This document shows, piece after piece, positions 1-6,626 of a stretch of 12,456 nucleotides of DNA; position 1 is the stretch's first letter; each line of letters begins with the position of its first letter. The notes beneath the pieces are model-generated. The model was not told the origin of the DNA. It made no database searches and worked only from the letters and a program-made list of their open reading frames with translations. Location: contig JBJTQN010000098.1 of the NCBI GenBank assembly GCA_046075665.1, positions 1 through 12,456 on the forward strand, read 5' to 3'. The position numbers and the translations under genes were made by a program. This DNA comes from CAIRTT01 sp046075665 (GTDB lineage: Bacteria; Armatimonadota; Armatimonadia; Armatimonadales; Armatimonadaceae).

Positions 1-294
1 CTGAGCTGCACCAGTAATCATGTTCTTGATGTAGTCAGCGTGGCCTGGACAGTCGACGTGTGCGTAGTGGCGGGTAACCGTCTCGTACTCAACGTGTGCG
101 GTGTTAATGGTAATACCGCGCTCTTTTTCTTCAGGAGCAGCATCGATGTCCTCGTACTTACGAGCCTGAGCACCACCAGCCTTAGCCAAAACCGTAGTGA
201 TCGCAGCTGTAAGCGAAGTTTTGCCGTGGTCAACGTGACCAATGGTTCCAATGTTTACGTGCGGCTTGGAACGCTCAAACTTTGCCTTACCCAT
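1..294 (-). CDS. tuf: Elongation factor Tu, N-terminal 98 residues (cut by window edge)
   Basis: EF-Tu is the GTPase that delivers aminoacyl-tRNA to the ribosomal A site. Only the first 98 codons are present and the gene runs off the left edge. The GTP-binding landmarks are in order: the P-loop GHVDHGKTS at about residues 19-27, the switch I element ERGITIN at about residues 59-65, and the DCPGH motif at about 81-85. The start MGKAKFERSKPHVNIGTIGH matches the family start. The ATG at 294 is preceded, after 7 nt, by AGGAG (minus strand, 302-306), a strong Shine-Dalgarno site. It lies 131 nt after tRNA-Thr on the same strand and is probably co-transcribed with it from the promoter at 508-536, an arrangement like thrT-tufB of E. 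coli. The P-loop has Ser where most bacterial EF-Tu has Thr, a conservative change. The identification is secure. Confidence 0.98.
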   Translation of the reverse strand, partial: MGKAKFERSKPHVNIGTIGHVDHGKTSLTAAITTVLAKAGGAQARKYEDIDAAPEEKERGITINTAHVEYETVTRHYAHVDCPGHADYIKNMITGAAQ

Positions 295-301
295 TGTTTC
301 T

Positions 302-306
302 CTCCT
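302..306 (-). promoter_or_regulatory. Shine-Dalgarno site of tuf
   Basis: AGGAG on the minus strand ends 7 nt before the tuf ATG. It shows that this genome uses canonical ribosome binding sites for at least some highly expressed genes, in contrast with the apparently leaderless starts further right. The rest of the 131-nt stretch between tRNA-Thr and tuf holds nothing else that I recognise. Confidence 0.85.
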
Positions 307-425
307 AAATAAAAACTGACAACCGATACAAGCCACTGGATGCAGAGATATGTAACTGCACAGACTTGTTCTAACCAAAGCGAATGAAACGCTAGGTTCG
401 CAACCACTCTCATACGAGCAGTACA

Positions 426-497
426 AGCCCACGATGGGAATCGGACCCATGACCTCTTCTTTACCAAAGAAGTGCTCTACCACTGAGCTACGTGGGC
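426..497 (-). tRNA. tRNA-Thr (anticodon GGU)
   Basis: Read on the minus strand, a complete cloverleaf is visible. A 7-bp acceptor stem pairs GCCCACG with CGTGGGC. The D arm is GCTCAGTGGTAGAGC. The anticodon stem pairs CTTCT with AGAAG around the loop TTGGTAA, giving anticodon GGT (GGU in RNA), which reads ACC and ACU threonine codons. The T arm contains GGTCCGATTCC. The discriminator base is T, and CCA is not encoded, so it must be added after transcription. The gene lies directly upstream of tuf on the same strand and a few bases after a consensus-like promoter. Tyr and Gly tRNAs, which accompany thrT in E. coli, are absent between it and tuf. Confidence 0.96.
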
Positions 498-507
498 GAA
501 CCGGGAA

Positions 508-536
508 ATTATACCGCTATGAACAGGGGTTAGCAA
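508..536 (-). promoter_or_regulatory. Sigma-70-type promoter for tRNA-Thr and tuf
   Basis: On the minus strand, TTGCTA (531-536) is followed after 17 bp by a perfect TATAAT (508-513). The expected transcript start is near 501-502, only a few bases before the mature tRNA 5' end at 497. The -35 box lies directly against the stop codon of the preceding SLH-like gene (TGA at 537-539). Confidence 0.75.
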
Positions 537-971
537 TCAACTCCCGTCGTTTTGTGATGGATGCGGGATTGGAGTCGCTCGTCGACTATCCGGCGTAATC
601 GGTACAATCTTTTCGTTGTAACGCACGAGGATCGATGCTAGAGCTGCGGACACATCCTTCCGTGTCACCTTTGAGTTCGAATCTTTTCCCAGAGTGGTAT
701 CCGACGGCAAGTATCCAGTCTTAATTAGGTCTCTGACTGTCTTTGGCGAATTTGATGACATCGAAGAACCACGCTTCTGCTTACTACTTGACTCAAGGTA
801 AGTTACCAACTTCGTCAGTATCGACACCAGCTCCGCCCGTGTAACCGGCGTTTTGTCCGATGACATCGTCCGAAGAAGTGAAGGTGACAAGATGGATTTC
901 TTCGACAAGATATCCTGATCAACTTGGCAGGCCATTGAAACAAATATCGGTAAACAGGCGATGTATATCAT
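537..971 (-). CDS. Small SLH-like protein of unknown role, 144 aa
   Basis: I do not recognise a named family member. Two segments resemble S-layer homology repeats. Residues 41-59 contain VTRAELVSILTKLV. Residues 79-118 contain a turn with GYLPSDTTLG followed by VTRKDVSAALASIL. The TRAE/TRKD plus amphipathic-helix pattern is the typical SLH end. SLH domains usually bind cell-wall polymers, so an envelope location is plausible. The first 16 residues are hydrophobic but lack a positively charged start, so a signal peptide is uncertain. The tail (residues 125-144) is Pro/Ser rich. It starts 6 nt after the mreB stop on the same strand, which suggests co-transcription with murA-mreB. A purine run (AGAAAGAA) stands in for a ribosome site. 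The SLH assignment is an inference from short motifs; the gene itself is likely real. Confidence 0.65.
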   Translation of the reverse strand: MIYIACLPIFVSMACQVDQDILSKKSILSPSLLRTMSSDKTPVTRAELVSILTKLVTYLESSSKQKRGSSMSSNSPKTVRDLIKTGYLPSDTTLGKDSNSKVTRKDVSAALASILVRYNEKIVPITPDSRRATPIPHPSQNDGS

Positions 972-977
972 TTCTTT

Positions 978-2000
978 CTAATTTCTACTTCCCCGAAAGT
1001 TCCTAGATTGTCGAATCGTATCAAACTCTTCCAAAGCTTTTCCTGTACCCAGCACCACACATTCAAGTGTATTGCCGGCAACTCGCGTTGGAATGCCACC
1101 GGTAGCCAACGAAATGAGCTGATCGAGCCCACGGAGTAAACTACCTCCTCCAGTCAACGTAATACCGCGTTCGATAATGTCACTTGATAACTCAGGTGGT
1201 GTATGCTCCAAAACGGATTTCACCTTGGTGATTATTTGCGAAACGGGCTCAGAAAGTGCCTCACGGATCTCACCTTCCGTAACCAAAATCGTCTTCGGGA
1301 GCCCTTGAAGGCGATCTCTCCCTTTTACTTCCTTGGATTGGTCTGTGTCGCTAGGATAAGCGCTTCCAATCTCAATCTTTATCTCTTCTGCGGTGCGGTC
1401 ACCGATGATCAATCCATGTTGCTGCCCAATGTGTCGGACGATTACTTCATCCATCTTATTACCACCAACACGAATGCTCTGGCTTGTGACAATGCCACCC
1501 AGTGAAATCACCGCTATGTCAGTAGTGCCACCACCAATATCGACAACCATATTGCCACCAGCAGATTCAATAGGTAGTCCAGCGCCAATTGCGGCAGCCA
1601 TCGTTTCCTCTATTGTAGCGACTTCTCTGGCTCCCGCTTCCATAGCTGCCTGTTCAACCGCGCGACGCTCAACCGATGTGACACCGGCTGGAACGCAAAC
1701 CAATACTCGCGGCTTGAATATCCGGGGTCCCGTCGCACTCTTTTGTATGAGGTATCTCAACATCTGAACCGTCGTTGTGTATTCTGCGATAACACCATCA
1801 CTCATCGGGCGAATGGCAACGATATTTCCGGGCGTCCTGCCAAGCATTTGACGCGCCTCTGCACCGACAGCTTTGACCTGTCTGGTGTTCGTGTCAATCG
1901 CTACAACACTGGGCTCGTTAAGAATGATTCCCCTGCTCCGTACAAAGACGAGAATATTCGCTGTACCAAGGTCGATTCCAATCTCTTGGCCAAATTTCAT
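978..2000 (-). CDS. mreB: Rod shape-determining actin homologue MreB (or Mbl paralogue)
   Basis: MreB polymerises on the inner face of the cytoplasmic membrane and guides sidewall peptidoglycan synthesis. The 340-residue length matches the family. Phosphate-1 motif IGIDLGTANILVFV lies at residues 7-20, phosphate-2 VVDIGGGTTDIAV at 152-164, the helix with AEEIKIEIGSA at about 204-214, and the adenosine motif ITLTGGGSLLRG at 280-291. I chose the ATG at 2000 because it overlaps the murA stop as ATGA and gives the standard MKFGQEIGIDLG start. An upstream in-frame start would add 15 residues unlike MreB and overlap murA by 49 nt. No mreC or mreD follows; a small SLH-like gene does. In Bacillus the MreB paralogue Mbl also lies close to murA, so an Mbl-like role is possible. 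Phosphate-1 has Ile where Thr is usual (TANI instead of TANT). Confidence 0.95.
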   Translation of the reverse strand: MKFGQEIGIDLGTANILVFVRSRGIILNEPSVVAIDTNTRQVKAVGAEARQMLGRTPGNIVAIRPMSDGVIAEYTTTVQMLRYLIQKSATGPRIFKPRVLVCVPAGVTSVERRAVEQAAMEAGAREVATIEETMAAAIGAGLPIESAGGNMVVDIGGGTTDIAVISLGGIVTSQSIRVGGNKMDEVIVRHIGQQHGLIIGDRTAEEIKIEIGSAYPSDTDQSKEVKGRDRLQGLPKTILVTEGEIREALSEPVSQIITKVKSVLEHTPPELSSDIIERGITLTGGGSLLRGLDQLISLATGGIPTRVAGNTLECVVLGTGKALEEFDTIRQSRNFRGSRN

Positions 2001-3394
2001 TCCATCACCACCGAATCGGCGTTTCCGATGTTCACTCTCCAGCATCTAGCACCGAGCTGACGAAGTCTAAGGCATAGATCCTGGTAGCCACGTTCGATGT
2101 GATGAATGTCAAATATCCTTGTCTGACCAGTCGCCGCTAATCCAGCCACGACTAATGCAGCACCTGCCCGAAGATCTGTGGCTTTCACGTCTGCACCACT
2201 TAGCGCCGAAACGCCGGAAACAATCGTGACACTGCCCTCAACTTTTATATTGGCTCCCATTTTTGTCAAGTAAGGAATGTGTCCGAACCGACCTTCGTAG
2301 ACGCTGTCATGAATAGTGTTTGTGCCGTGAACCATAGTGAGAAGGCTTGTAAAAGGCTGTTGCAAATCCGTTGGAAACCCAGGGTGCGGACTCGCGACAA
2401 TTGATGTGCCTGTCAATGATTGAACATTGCCAGACCAAACCCGAACATGATTGCCATCCGTTGTTACATGTGCTCCCATGTCAGTGAGCTTTGACAGAAC
2501 AGGACTAAGCGCATTATAGTCCGCATCGATTAAGGTGATGTCTCCGCCAGTCGCCACCGCTGCGATTGCATAAGTACCTGCTTCAATCCGGTCAGGTGAG
2601 ACGTTGAACTCGCAACCATGAAGACTTGTGACACCTGTTACCGTAATCCGACTTGTACCCTGTCCTTCAACAATGCCACCCATTGCCATAATCAGAATCG
2701 CCAAGTCGACAACATCAGGTTCCTGCGCTGCGTTCTCTATGGTGGTGACGCCAGCCGCGAGCGATGCAGCCATCATTGTGTTCATCGTTGCACCAACGGA
2801 TGGCTTATCAAGGTAGACAGCACCGCCTTGTAGACCATCGAATGGTGCTTCTGCAAAGAAGCATCCGCTATCGATAGTCCACGTGGCTCCGAGCCCACGT
2901 AATCCCTTCTCGTGGAGATCAACCGCGCGCGCGCCAATGTTGCAACCACCTGGCATTGCAAGACGAACAATCCCCTGACGCGCCAAAACCGGACCAAGCA
3001 ACTGAAGAGATCCCCGCATACGACTCACCAGATGTGGCGGTGGCTCATTGAAACGGGATGCGCTTGCATCAACGGTCAGAGTTGAGTTGCCATCCGACAA
3101 ATGGGCAACAGCTCCCATTGAATTCAGAATGGCGACCAAGTCTGTTATGTCGGTAATGTTCGGAAGATTGTGTAGGACAGTTTGACCATGCCCAGCCAAC
3201 AAGGTTCCTGCGATAAGAGCAAGTGCAGCATTCTTGGAACCTGCAACCCGGATACTCCCCGTTAGCGGATACCCACCATCGATTACAATGTGCGGCTCGC
3301 TAGACGACACTTGCGTTAGTACTACAGGTGATTGCGTATTGGTTGAAACTGATGGTGACACATTGAATCCGATCGAACAGGAATAAGAGAACAC
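1997..3394 (-). CDS. murA: UDP-N-acetylglucosamine 1-carboxyvinyltransferase MurA
   Basis: MurA transfers enolpyruvate from PEP to UDP-GlcNAc in the cytoplasm, the first committed step of peptidoglycan synthesis and the target of fosfomycin. Active-site landmarks are present. GSKNA contains Lys54 and Asn55. The loop PGGCNIGARAVD contains the catalytic Cys151 and Arg156. The general base region PTDLQQP contains Asp343, and TDLRAGAAL contains Arg409. Cys at position 151 predicts fosfomycin sensitivity at the target. The annotated GTG start gives 465 residues, with about 34 extra before the usual family start (IVIDGGYPLTG). In-frame GTG codons at residues 12 and 29 are alternatives, and none has a good ribosome site. 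A promoter with a perfect TTGACA lies just upstream. The stop overlaps the mreB start by ATGA, so the two are translationally coupled. Confidence 0.95.
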   Translation of the reverse strand: MFSYSCSIGFNVSPSVSTNTQSPVVLTQVSSSEPHIVIDGGYPLTGSIRVAGSKNAALALIAGTLLAGHGQTVLHNLPNITDITDLVAILNSMGAVAHLSDGNSTLTVDASASRFNEPPPHLVSRMRGSLQLLGPVLARQGIVRLAMPGGCNIGARAVDLHEKGLRGLGATWTIDSGCFFAEAPFDGLQGGAVYLDKPSVGATMNTMMAASLAAGVTTIENAAQEPDVVDLAILIMAMGGIVEGQGTSRITVTGVTSLHGCEFNVSPDRIEAGTYAIAAVATGGDITLIDADYNALSPVLSKLTDMGAHVTTDGNHVRVWSGNVQSLTGTSIVASPHPGFPTDLQQPFTSLLTMVHGTNTIHDSVYEGRFGHIPYLTKMGANIKVEGSVTIVSGVSALSGADVKATDLRAGAALVVAGLAATGQTRIFDIHHIERGYQDLCLRLRQLGARCWRVNIGNADSVVME

Positions 3395-3409
3395 GAGTGC
3401 ACTAGTGGA

Positions 3410-3438
3410 ATTGTTGCATAATCAGTTTGATGTGTCAA
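3410..3438 (-). promoter_or_regulatory. Sigma-70-type promoter before murA-mreB
   Basis: On the minus strand a perfect TTGACA (3433-3438) is followed after 17 bp by AACAAT (3410-3415), with TGC directly before the hexamer as in an extended -10. The expected start is near 3403, giving a leader of about 9 nt to the GTG at 3394. The -35 box covers the stop codon of the upstream PfkB kinase gene. The box is therefore partly constrained by coding, but the combined match is good. Confidence 0.6.
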
Positions 3439-4427
3439 GGTACTTGAACGCCGGCATATGTTAGCGCAGCTTTGATATCAATTTGTGGGTTTCTAGGTCC
3501 GTATTGAGCGACAATCGATGCCGCCATAAAGGACGCTAACCGCCCTGTTTGTTCGTAGGTGTAACCCGCGACAAGTCCGCAGAGGGCTGCACTTGCAAAC
3601 ATGTCACCTGCGCCCGTCGTATCGACAGCATCAGTTGTCACTGCTGGCACAGACGTTGTTCCATTTGCATCGGCAAACAAACAACCATCCGGACCTCTCG
3701 TGATAATCGCCAAATGACCTGTCACTTGTGCCAACCACTGACCCGCTTCGTGAACATCATCCTTACCGCTAATTGCAAGCGCTTCATGCTCATTTCCAAA
3801 AACAATGTCTACGTGGGATGAAAGCAGGTTTTCAAATGCTTCACGATGTCGCTCAACACAGAATGCGTCGCTTAGTGAAAAAGCGACAAGCCGCCCAGCG
3901 TTACGTGCCGCGGTCATTGCATGTTCAACGGCATCTTGTTGAAGCTTAGTATCCCAAAGGTATCCCGTAACGTATAAGATATTACTGTTTGATATTGCAT
4001 CGACGTTTACGAGTTCGGGCGAAAAGTATTGACTCGCCCCAAGGCAAGTGTGCATTGTCCGCTGTGCATCCGGTGTCGTCAAGACAAGGCAAACCCCCGT
4101 ATCGACATCGGTTTGACCAAAATGTGGTGTCACTCCACCTGCAAGCAGCGCATCCGACAATGCAAGACCAAAATCGTCCCGTCCTACACAACCACCGAAG
4201 GCAGCTTTGTACCCCAACTGGGCAACACCAATGGCGGTATTGGCACCAGAGCCGCCAGCTTCCCTTGCGTTAATCTCTATCGCTGCTTGACTAAGTAATC
4301 GTCGCTGGTGCTCCACTGACACCAATGTCATTGCGCCTTTTTCGGATCCACACTCAGTCAGGATTTCATCAGATGTCGTTGCGAGGATGTCAAACAACGG
4401 ATTACAGAGGCAGTAAACATCAAACAT
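3435..4427 (-). CDS. PfkB-family carbohydrate/nucleoside kinase, adenosine kinase-like
   Basis: The 330-residue protein has the ribokinase (PfkB) fold signatures. GGSGANTA at residues 58-65 is the substrate-side glycine motif. DTTGAGDMFASAALCGL at 269-285 is the anion-hole and catalytic region, with Asp275 as the presumed base. A segment at 208-215 with FGNEHEAL resembles the N-x-x-E motif of this family. The start MFDVYCLCNPLFDILA and overall layout resemble bacterial adenosine kinase-like members, but substrate choice among PfkB enzymes cannot be read from motifs. It would phosphorylate a sugar or nucleoside with ATP in the cytoplasm. The ATG is preceded by AGGAG (4438-4442) after 10 nt, which overlaps the stop of the upstream gene. 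The 13-nt gap implies co-transcription with it. Confidence 0.9.
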   Translation of the reverse strand: MFDVYCLCNPLFDILATTSDEILTECGSEKGAMTLVSVEHQRRLLSQAAIEINAREAGGSGANTAIGVAQLGYKAAFGGCVGRDDFGLALSDALLAGGVTPHFGQTDVDTGVCLVLTTPDAQRTMHTCLGASQYFSPELVNVDAISNSNILYVTGYLWDTKLQQDAVEHAMTAARNAGRLVAFSLSDAFCVERHREAFENLLSSHVDIVFGNEHEALAISGKDDVHEAGQWLAQVTGHLAIITRGPDGCLFADANGTTSVPAVTTDAVDTTGAGDMFASAALCGLVAGYTYEQTGRLASFMAASIVAQYGPRNPQIDIKAALTYAGVQVP

Positions 4428-4440
4428 ATTAAGCGAGCTC

Positions 4441-5508
4441 CTATCTACTTTTGCCCAACACCTGAAACATCAAACTCGAAATCAACAACATACAAATGCT
4501 GGTACATACGAATACCTTTAGACGACGAACTTCAGAGCGTTCATCTCCGGCGTATACCCGAACAAATTTACTTGCACGATATCCCGTTTCTGTTTCACCT
4601 AACATCCCAATGATGGTGACAATTGCACCGACAGGGATATATCTCACATGTATACAGACGTCATCAATGTAAGGAGTCTGGTTGGCAGGTTCGCCAGCGA
4701 TGTCATTGTAGATGGTTACTGTGTTATTGTATTGAACGTTGGCCAGGGTGAGGTCAATATCGATGCAACCCGTTCCATCATCGATAGAGCAACAAACCTG
4801 ATCGCTCTCATCCTCAATCAATTGCCATCCGTTGTGGCGGTATTTCCGAGTGGTCCTTCGGTATGCAATGGCTCTGATATCGGTATTCGTTATGCTAAGT
4901 GCGTCCGAAATCGGAATTGCTATACCCCTGAGTTTCGTCCTGTAGCCACCACCACGTAGTGCTGCAATGGATGACCTTGGTGTAAGTAATGGCGATAGTC
5001 TGCTAATCGCAGCAACCGATGCAACGATACTCAAACCAGTTACGACGAAGAGTGCATATTTCCAAGGGAATTCCCTAGTTCCCCTACTTTCGGAAACAGC
5101 AGCGCGGGCAACTCTGGTATCGCGCTCGGGGCCACGGTCTAATCGTGTAGACACAAGTATCCAGTTGTCGAAATCGAGCATCCCGGACGATGGATCCCAA
5201 TCCGCATAACCGAGCTCAATAATGCGTCGAATCAGAGATACAGAAGAGTTTTGTAATACTGGGCGTATACAAGGTCTGCCTGTTGAGTCTAGCCGACAAT
5301 CTAAAGACTGTATACTCACATCTGAACGGCTAAAGTGCGACAGATATTGTTTGAGTGCTATTTGTTTTCCTGCATCACCAGTTGAGCGAACTCCACAGAG
5401 TGGTACAACTGACCAAGGCAAACGTACCGATTCACCAAAGACCACACAGGGAAACGACAAACACAAAAGCGTTGTAGCAATCCAGTGGCAGTAGTTCCGG
5501 TAGTTCAC
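4441..5508 (-). CDS. Membrane protein with degenerate SNase-like and GIDE-like regions, 355 aa
   Basis: No named orthologue is recognised. A signal sequence (residues 1-25, hydrophobic ATTLLCLSFPCVVFG) precedes a region at about 30-110 that resembles thermonuclease (SNase) domains. This region has a VVPLCGVRSTGDAGKQ segment, then LDSTGRPCIRPVL and LIRRIIELGYADWDP, like the D-x-x-GR and LI-x-x-GYA segments of that fold. The catalytic Asp-x-Pro-Glu stretch is missing, so nuclease activity is doubtful. A transmembrane helix lies at about 151-170 and another at 332-351. Between them, residues 195-300 resemble the GIDE domain: IPISDALSITNTDIRAIAYRR, GWQLI, a CSIDDGTGCIDIDLTLANV strand-turn and VGAIVTIIGMLGE. 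The GTG start follows the ribH stop by 15 nt without a clear ribosome site. Both domain calls are inference from motif spacing. The role is unknown. Confidence 0.75.
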   Translation of the reverse strand: MNYRNYCHWIATTLLCLSFPCVVFGESVRLPWSVVPLCGVRSTGDAGKQIALKQYLSHFSRSDVSIQSLDCRLDSTGRPCIRPVLQNSSVSLIRRIIELGYADWDPSSGMLDFDNWILVSTRLDRGPERDTRVARAAVSESRGTREFPWKYALFVVTGLSIVASVAAISRLSPLLTPRSSIAALRGGGYRTKLRGIAIPISDALSITNTDIRAIAYRRTTRKYRHNGWQLIEDESDQVCCSIDDGTGCIDIDLTLANVQYNNTVTIYNDIAGEPANQTPYIDDVCIHVRYIPVGAIVTIIGMLGETETGYRASKFVRVYAGDERSEVRRLKVFVCTSICMLLISSLMFQVLGKSR

Positions 5509-5523
5509 TAAGCAGCTGATAGC

Positions 5524-5991
5524 CTAATCAATCTGGCGCAGGACATTTATCATCTCAATTGAAGCCAGCATTGCCTCTGCACCTTTGTTACCCGCCTTTG
5601 CCCCAGCCCGGTCGATAGCTTGTTCCAAGGTATCGCAAGCGACTACACCGAACGATACGTGGATTCCGGTTTCCAACATGACCTGCGTGACGCCTTTCGC
5701 ACATTCGGATGCAATCTGGTCGTAGTGCGCTGTAGCGCCGCGCATGAGGCAACCTAAGGCTACAACTGAATCCACCTTGCCTGACAGTGCAACTTTGCGA
5801 ACTGCTACCGGAATCTCCCAAGCGCCAGGAACCCGGATTACAGTAATCGCACTTTCATCACCACCGTGACGGCGCCATGTGTCAATTGCACCTTCCACAA
5901 GCCTTTCAGTTATGAAAGAATTGAATCGGGAAACGACAATTGCAATACGACTGTCAGTTGCAACAAGTGAGCCTTCAATGGTGCTGTACAT
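5524..5991 (-). CDS. ribH: 6,7-dimethyl-8-ribityllumazine synthase
   Basis: This enzyme condenses 5-amino-6-ribitylaminouracil with 3,4-dihydroxy-2-butanone 4-phosphate, the penultimate step of riboflavin synthesis, usually as a 60-mer or pentamer in the cytoplasm. The 155-residue length is typical. Visible signatures are SRFNSFITERLVEGA with Phe23, PGAWEIPVA at 55-63, ALGCLMRGATAHYDQI with the catalytic His89, SFGVVACDTLEQAIDRAG with Arg128, and NKGAEAMLASIEM near the end. It stands alone, with no ribBA, ribD or ribE gene in the window and no FMN riboswitch in its 51-nt upstream gap. The ATG lies 6 nt after a TAAAGT hexamer, which suggests a leaderless transcript. It appears to head the minus-strand run through the SNase/GIDE-like and PfkB genes. 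Confidence 0.97.
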   Translation of the reverse strand: MYSTIEGSLVATDSRIAIVVSRFNSFITERLVEGAIDTWRRHGGDESAITVIRVPGAWEIPVAVRKVALSGKVDSVVALGCLMRGATAHYDQIASECAKGVTQVMLETGIHVSFGVVACDTLEQAIDRAGAKAGNKGAEAMLASIEMINVLRQID

Positions 5992-5997
5992 GCGATT

Positions 5998-6003
5998 ACT
6001 TTA
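5998..6003 (-). promoter_or_regulatory. -10 hexamer of ribH, probable leaderless start
   Basis: TAAAGT on the minus strand ends 6 nt before the ribH ATG, so a transcript starting at the usual distance would begin at or next to the start codon. No Shine-Dalgarno sequence lies between. I see no clear -35 box. Confidence 0.5.
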
Positions 6004-6031
6004 CCAGAAACCAGGCGCAGACCACCTCCGA

Positions 6032-6037
6032 TATAAT
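6032..6037 (+). promoter_or_regulatory. -10 hexamer of the 6043 gene, probable leaderless start
   Basis: A perfect TATAAT ends exactly 5 nt before the GTG at 6043. Transcription starting at the usual distance would place the first base of the message at the start codon. No good -35 box and no ribosome site are visible. It shares the 51-nt intergenic gap with the divergent ribH promoter. Confidence 0.55.
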
Positions 6038-6042
6038 CATGC

Positions 6043-6576
6043 GTGCCCGGATTACTCGTCAGGAAAACCATCGTTTGGCATGTCGTGCGTACTGCCTTAG
6101 CAGTGGTCGGGGCCATCGCTACGATTACGATGATTATCGGAATCGTCCTCTTGACGTTCACTATTTACGTCGTCACAAGCGCTAAGCAACTCCTTTCGCT
6201 TCCCGGAATGGCAATACTTGCTTGCGCTGTCGTACTCATGGCACGAGATGAGCTAACGGCCAGTATCGAAGAGTCAATCTGGGTTCGATTACAAGCGTCA
6301 ACATTGCGTAGCTGTATTTCTGGTTGGGTTGCCTGCGAAAGTGGCTGGTTAATCTTCTCGCAGCCAAGAGAGCCTTCTTCCGGTATTCGAAGGTTTCTGC
6401 GGTTCACGGGTGGCAATAAACGTCCGCTCCGTGTTTTGAGGGTAGTTGCAGACGATGGTGAAGTCATGTTCATTGGCTGGGACATCAAAACGATGTACAC
6501 GGAAAGTGATGGGCAGGTAAGATTGCCTGATGGTAAGCGTTACAACTACGTGAAACAGTCGTTTACTTACAATTAG
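6043..6576 (+). CDS. Two-helix membrane protein of unknown function, 177 aa
   Basis: I do not recognise a family. Two hydrophobic segments lie at about residues 15-44 and 51-66. They are followed by a soluble region of about 110 residues rich in beta-type sequence, for example CISGWVACESGWLIFSQ, RPLRVLRVVADDGEVMFIGW and a YNYVKQSFTY end. The soluble part could be a small beta domain, perhaps PH-like, but this is only a composition-based guess. The GTG start at 6043 is chosen because a perfect TATAAT ends 5 nt before it and no ATG is available in frame until within the first helix. It is divergent from ribH and separate from the next plus-strand gene, which has its own promoter. Confidence 0.65.
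   Translation: MPGLLVRKTIVWHVVRTALAVVGAIATITMIIGIVLLTFTIYVVTSAKQLLSLPGMAILACAVVLMARDELTASIEESIWVRLQASTLRSCISGWVACESGWLIFSQPREPSSGIRRFLRFTGGNKRPLRVLRVVADDGEVMFIGWDIKTMYTESDGQVRLPDGKRYNYVKQSFTYN
6553..6564 (+). repeat. 12-bp direct repeat with dyad AAAC-N4-GTTT, copy 1
   Basis: AAACAGTCGTTT lies inside the end of the 6043 gene, coding for Lys-Gln-Ser-Phe. An identical copy begins 55 bp further on at 6608. Each copy is itself a small dyad, AAAC and GTTT around AGTC. It may be a protein-binding site or chance. Confidence 0.5.
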
Positions 6577-6607
6577 GTATTTCAGTGGAATGAGTCACTC
6601 GCAATCA

Positions 6608-6619
6608 AAACAGTCGTTT
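6608..6619 (+). repeat. 12-bp direct repeat with dyad AAAC-N4-GTTT, copy 2
   Basis: This is an exact second copy of the repeat at 6553-6564. It is non-coding and ends 7 bp before the proposed -35 box of the NlpC/P60 gene, a good place for an operator or activator site. A looser relative, GAGTCGTTAC, lies just after at 6636-6645. Confidence 0.5.
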
Positions 6620-6626
6620 GAATTCA

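Noticed and set aside
2001..2045. Upstream extension of MreB by 15 residues
   Set aside because: It would overlap murA by 49 nt and has no similarity to MreB starts, while ATG 2000 makes an ATGA overlap and gives the family-standard N terminus.
4648..5494. Three successive plus-strand open frames opposite the SNase/GIDE-like gene
   Set aside because: They are in the shadow of a long minus-strand gene with signal peptide, helices and domain-like motifs. The three pieces do not form a continuous protein and show no family motifs.
5992..6042. FMN riboswitch before ribH
   Set aside because: The whole gap is 51 nt, too short for the roughly 120-nt aptamer, and the conserved riboswitch segments are absent.
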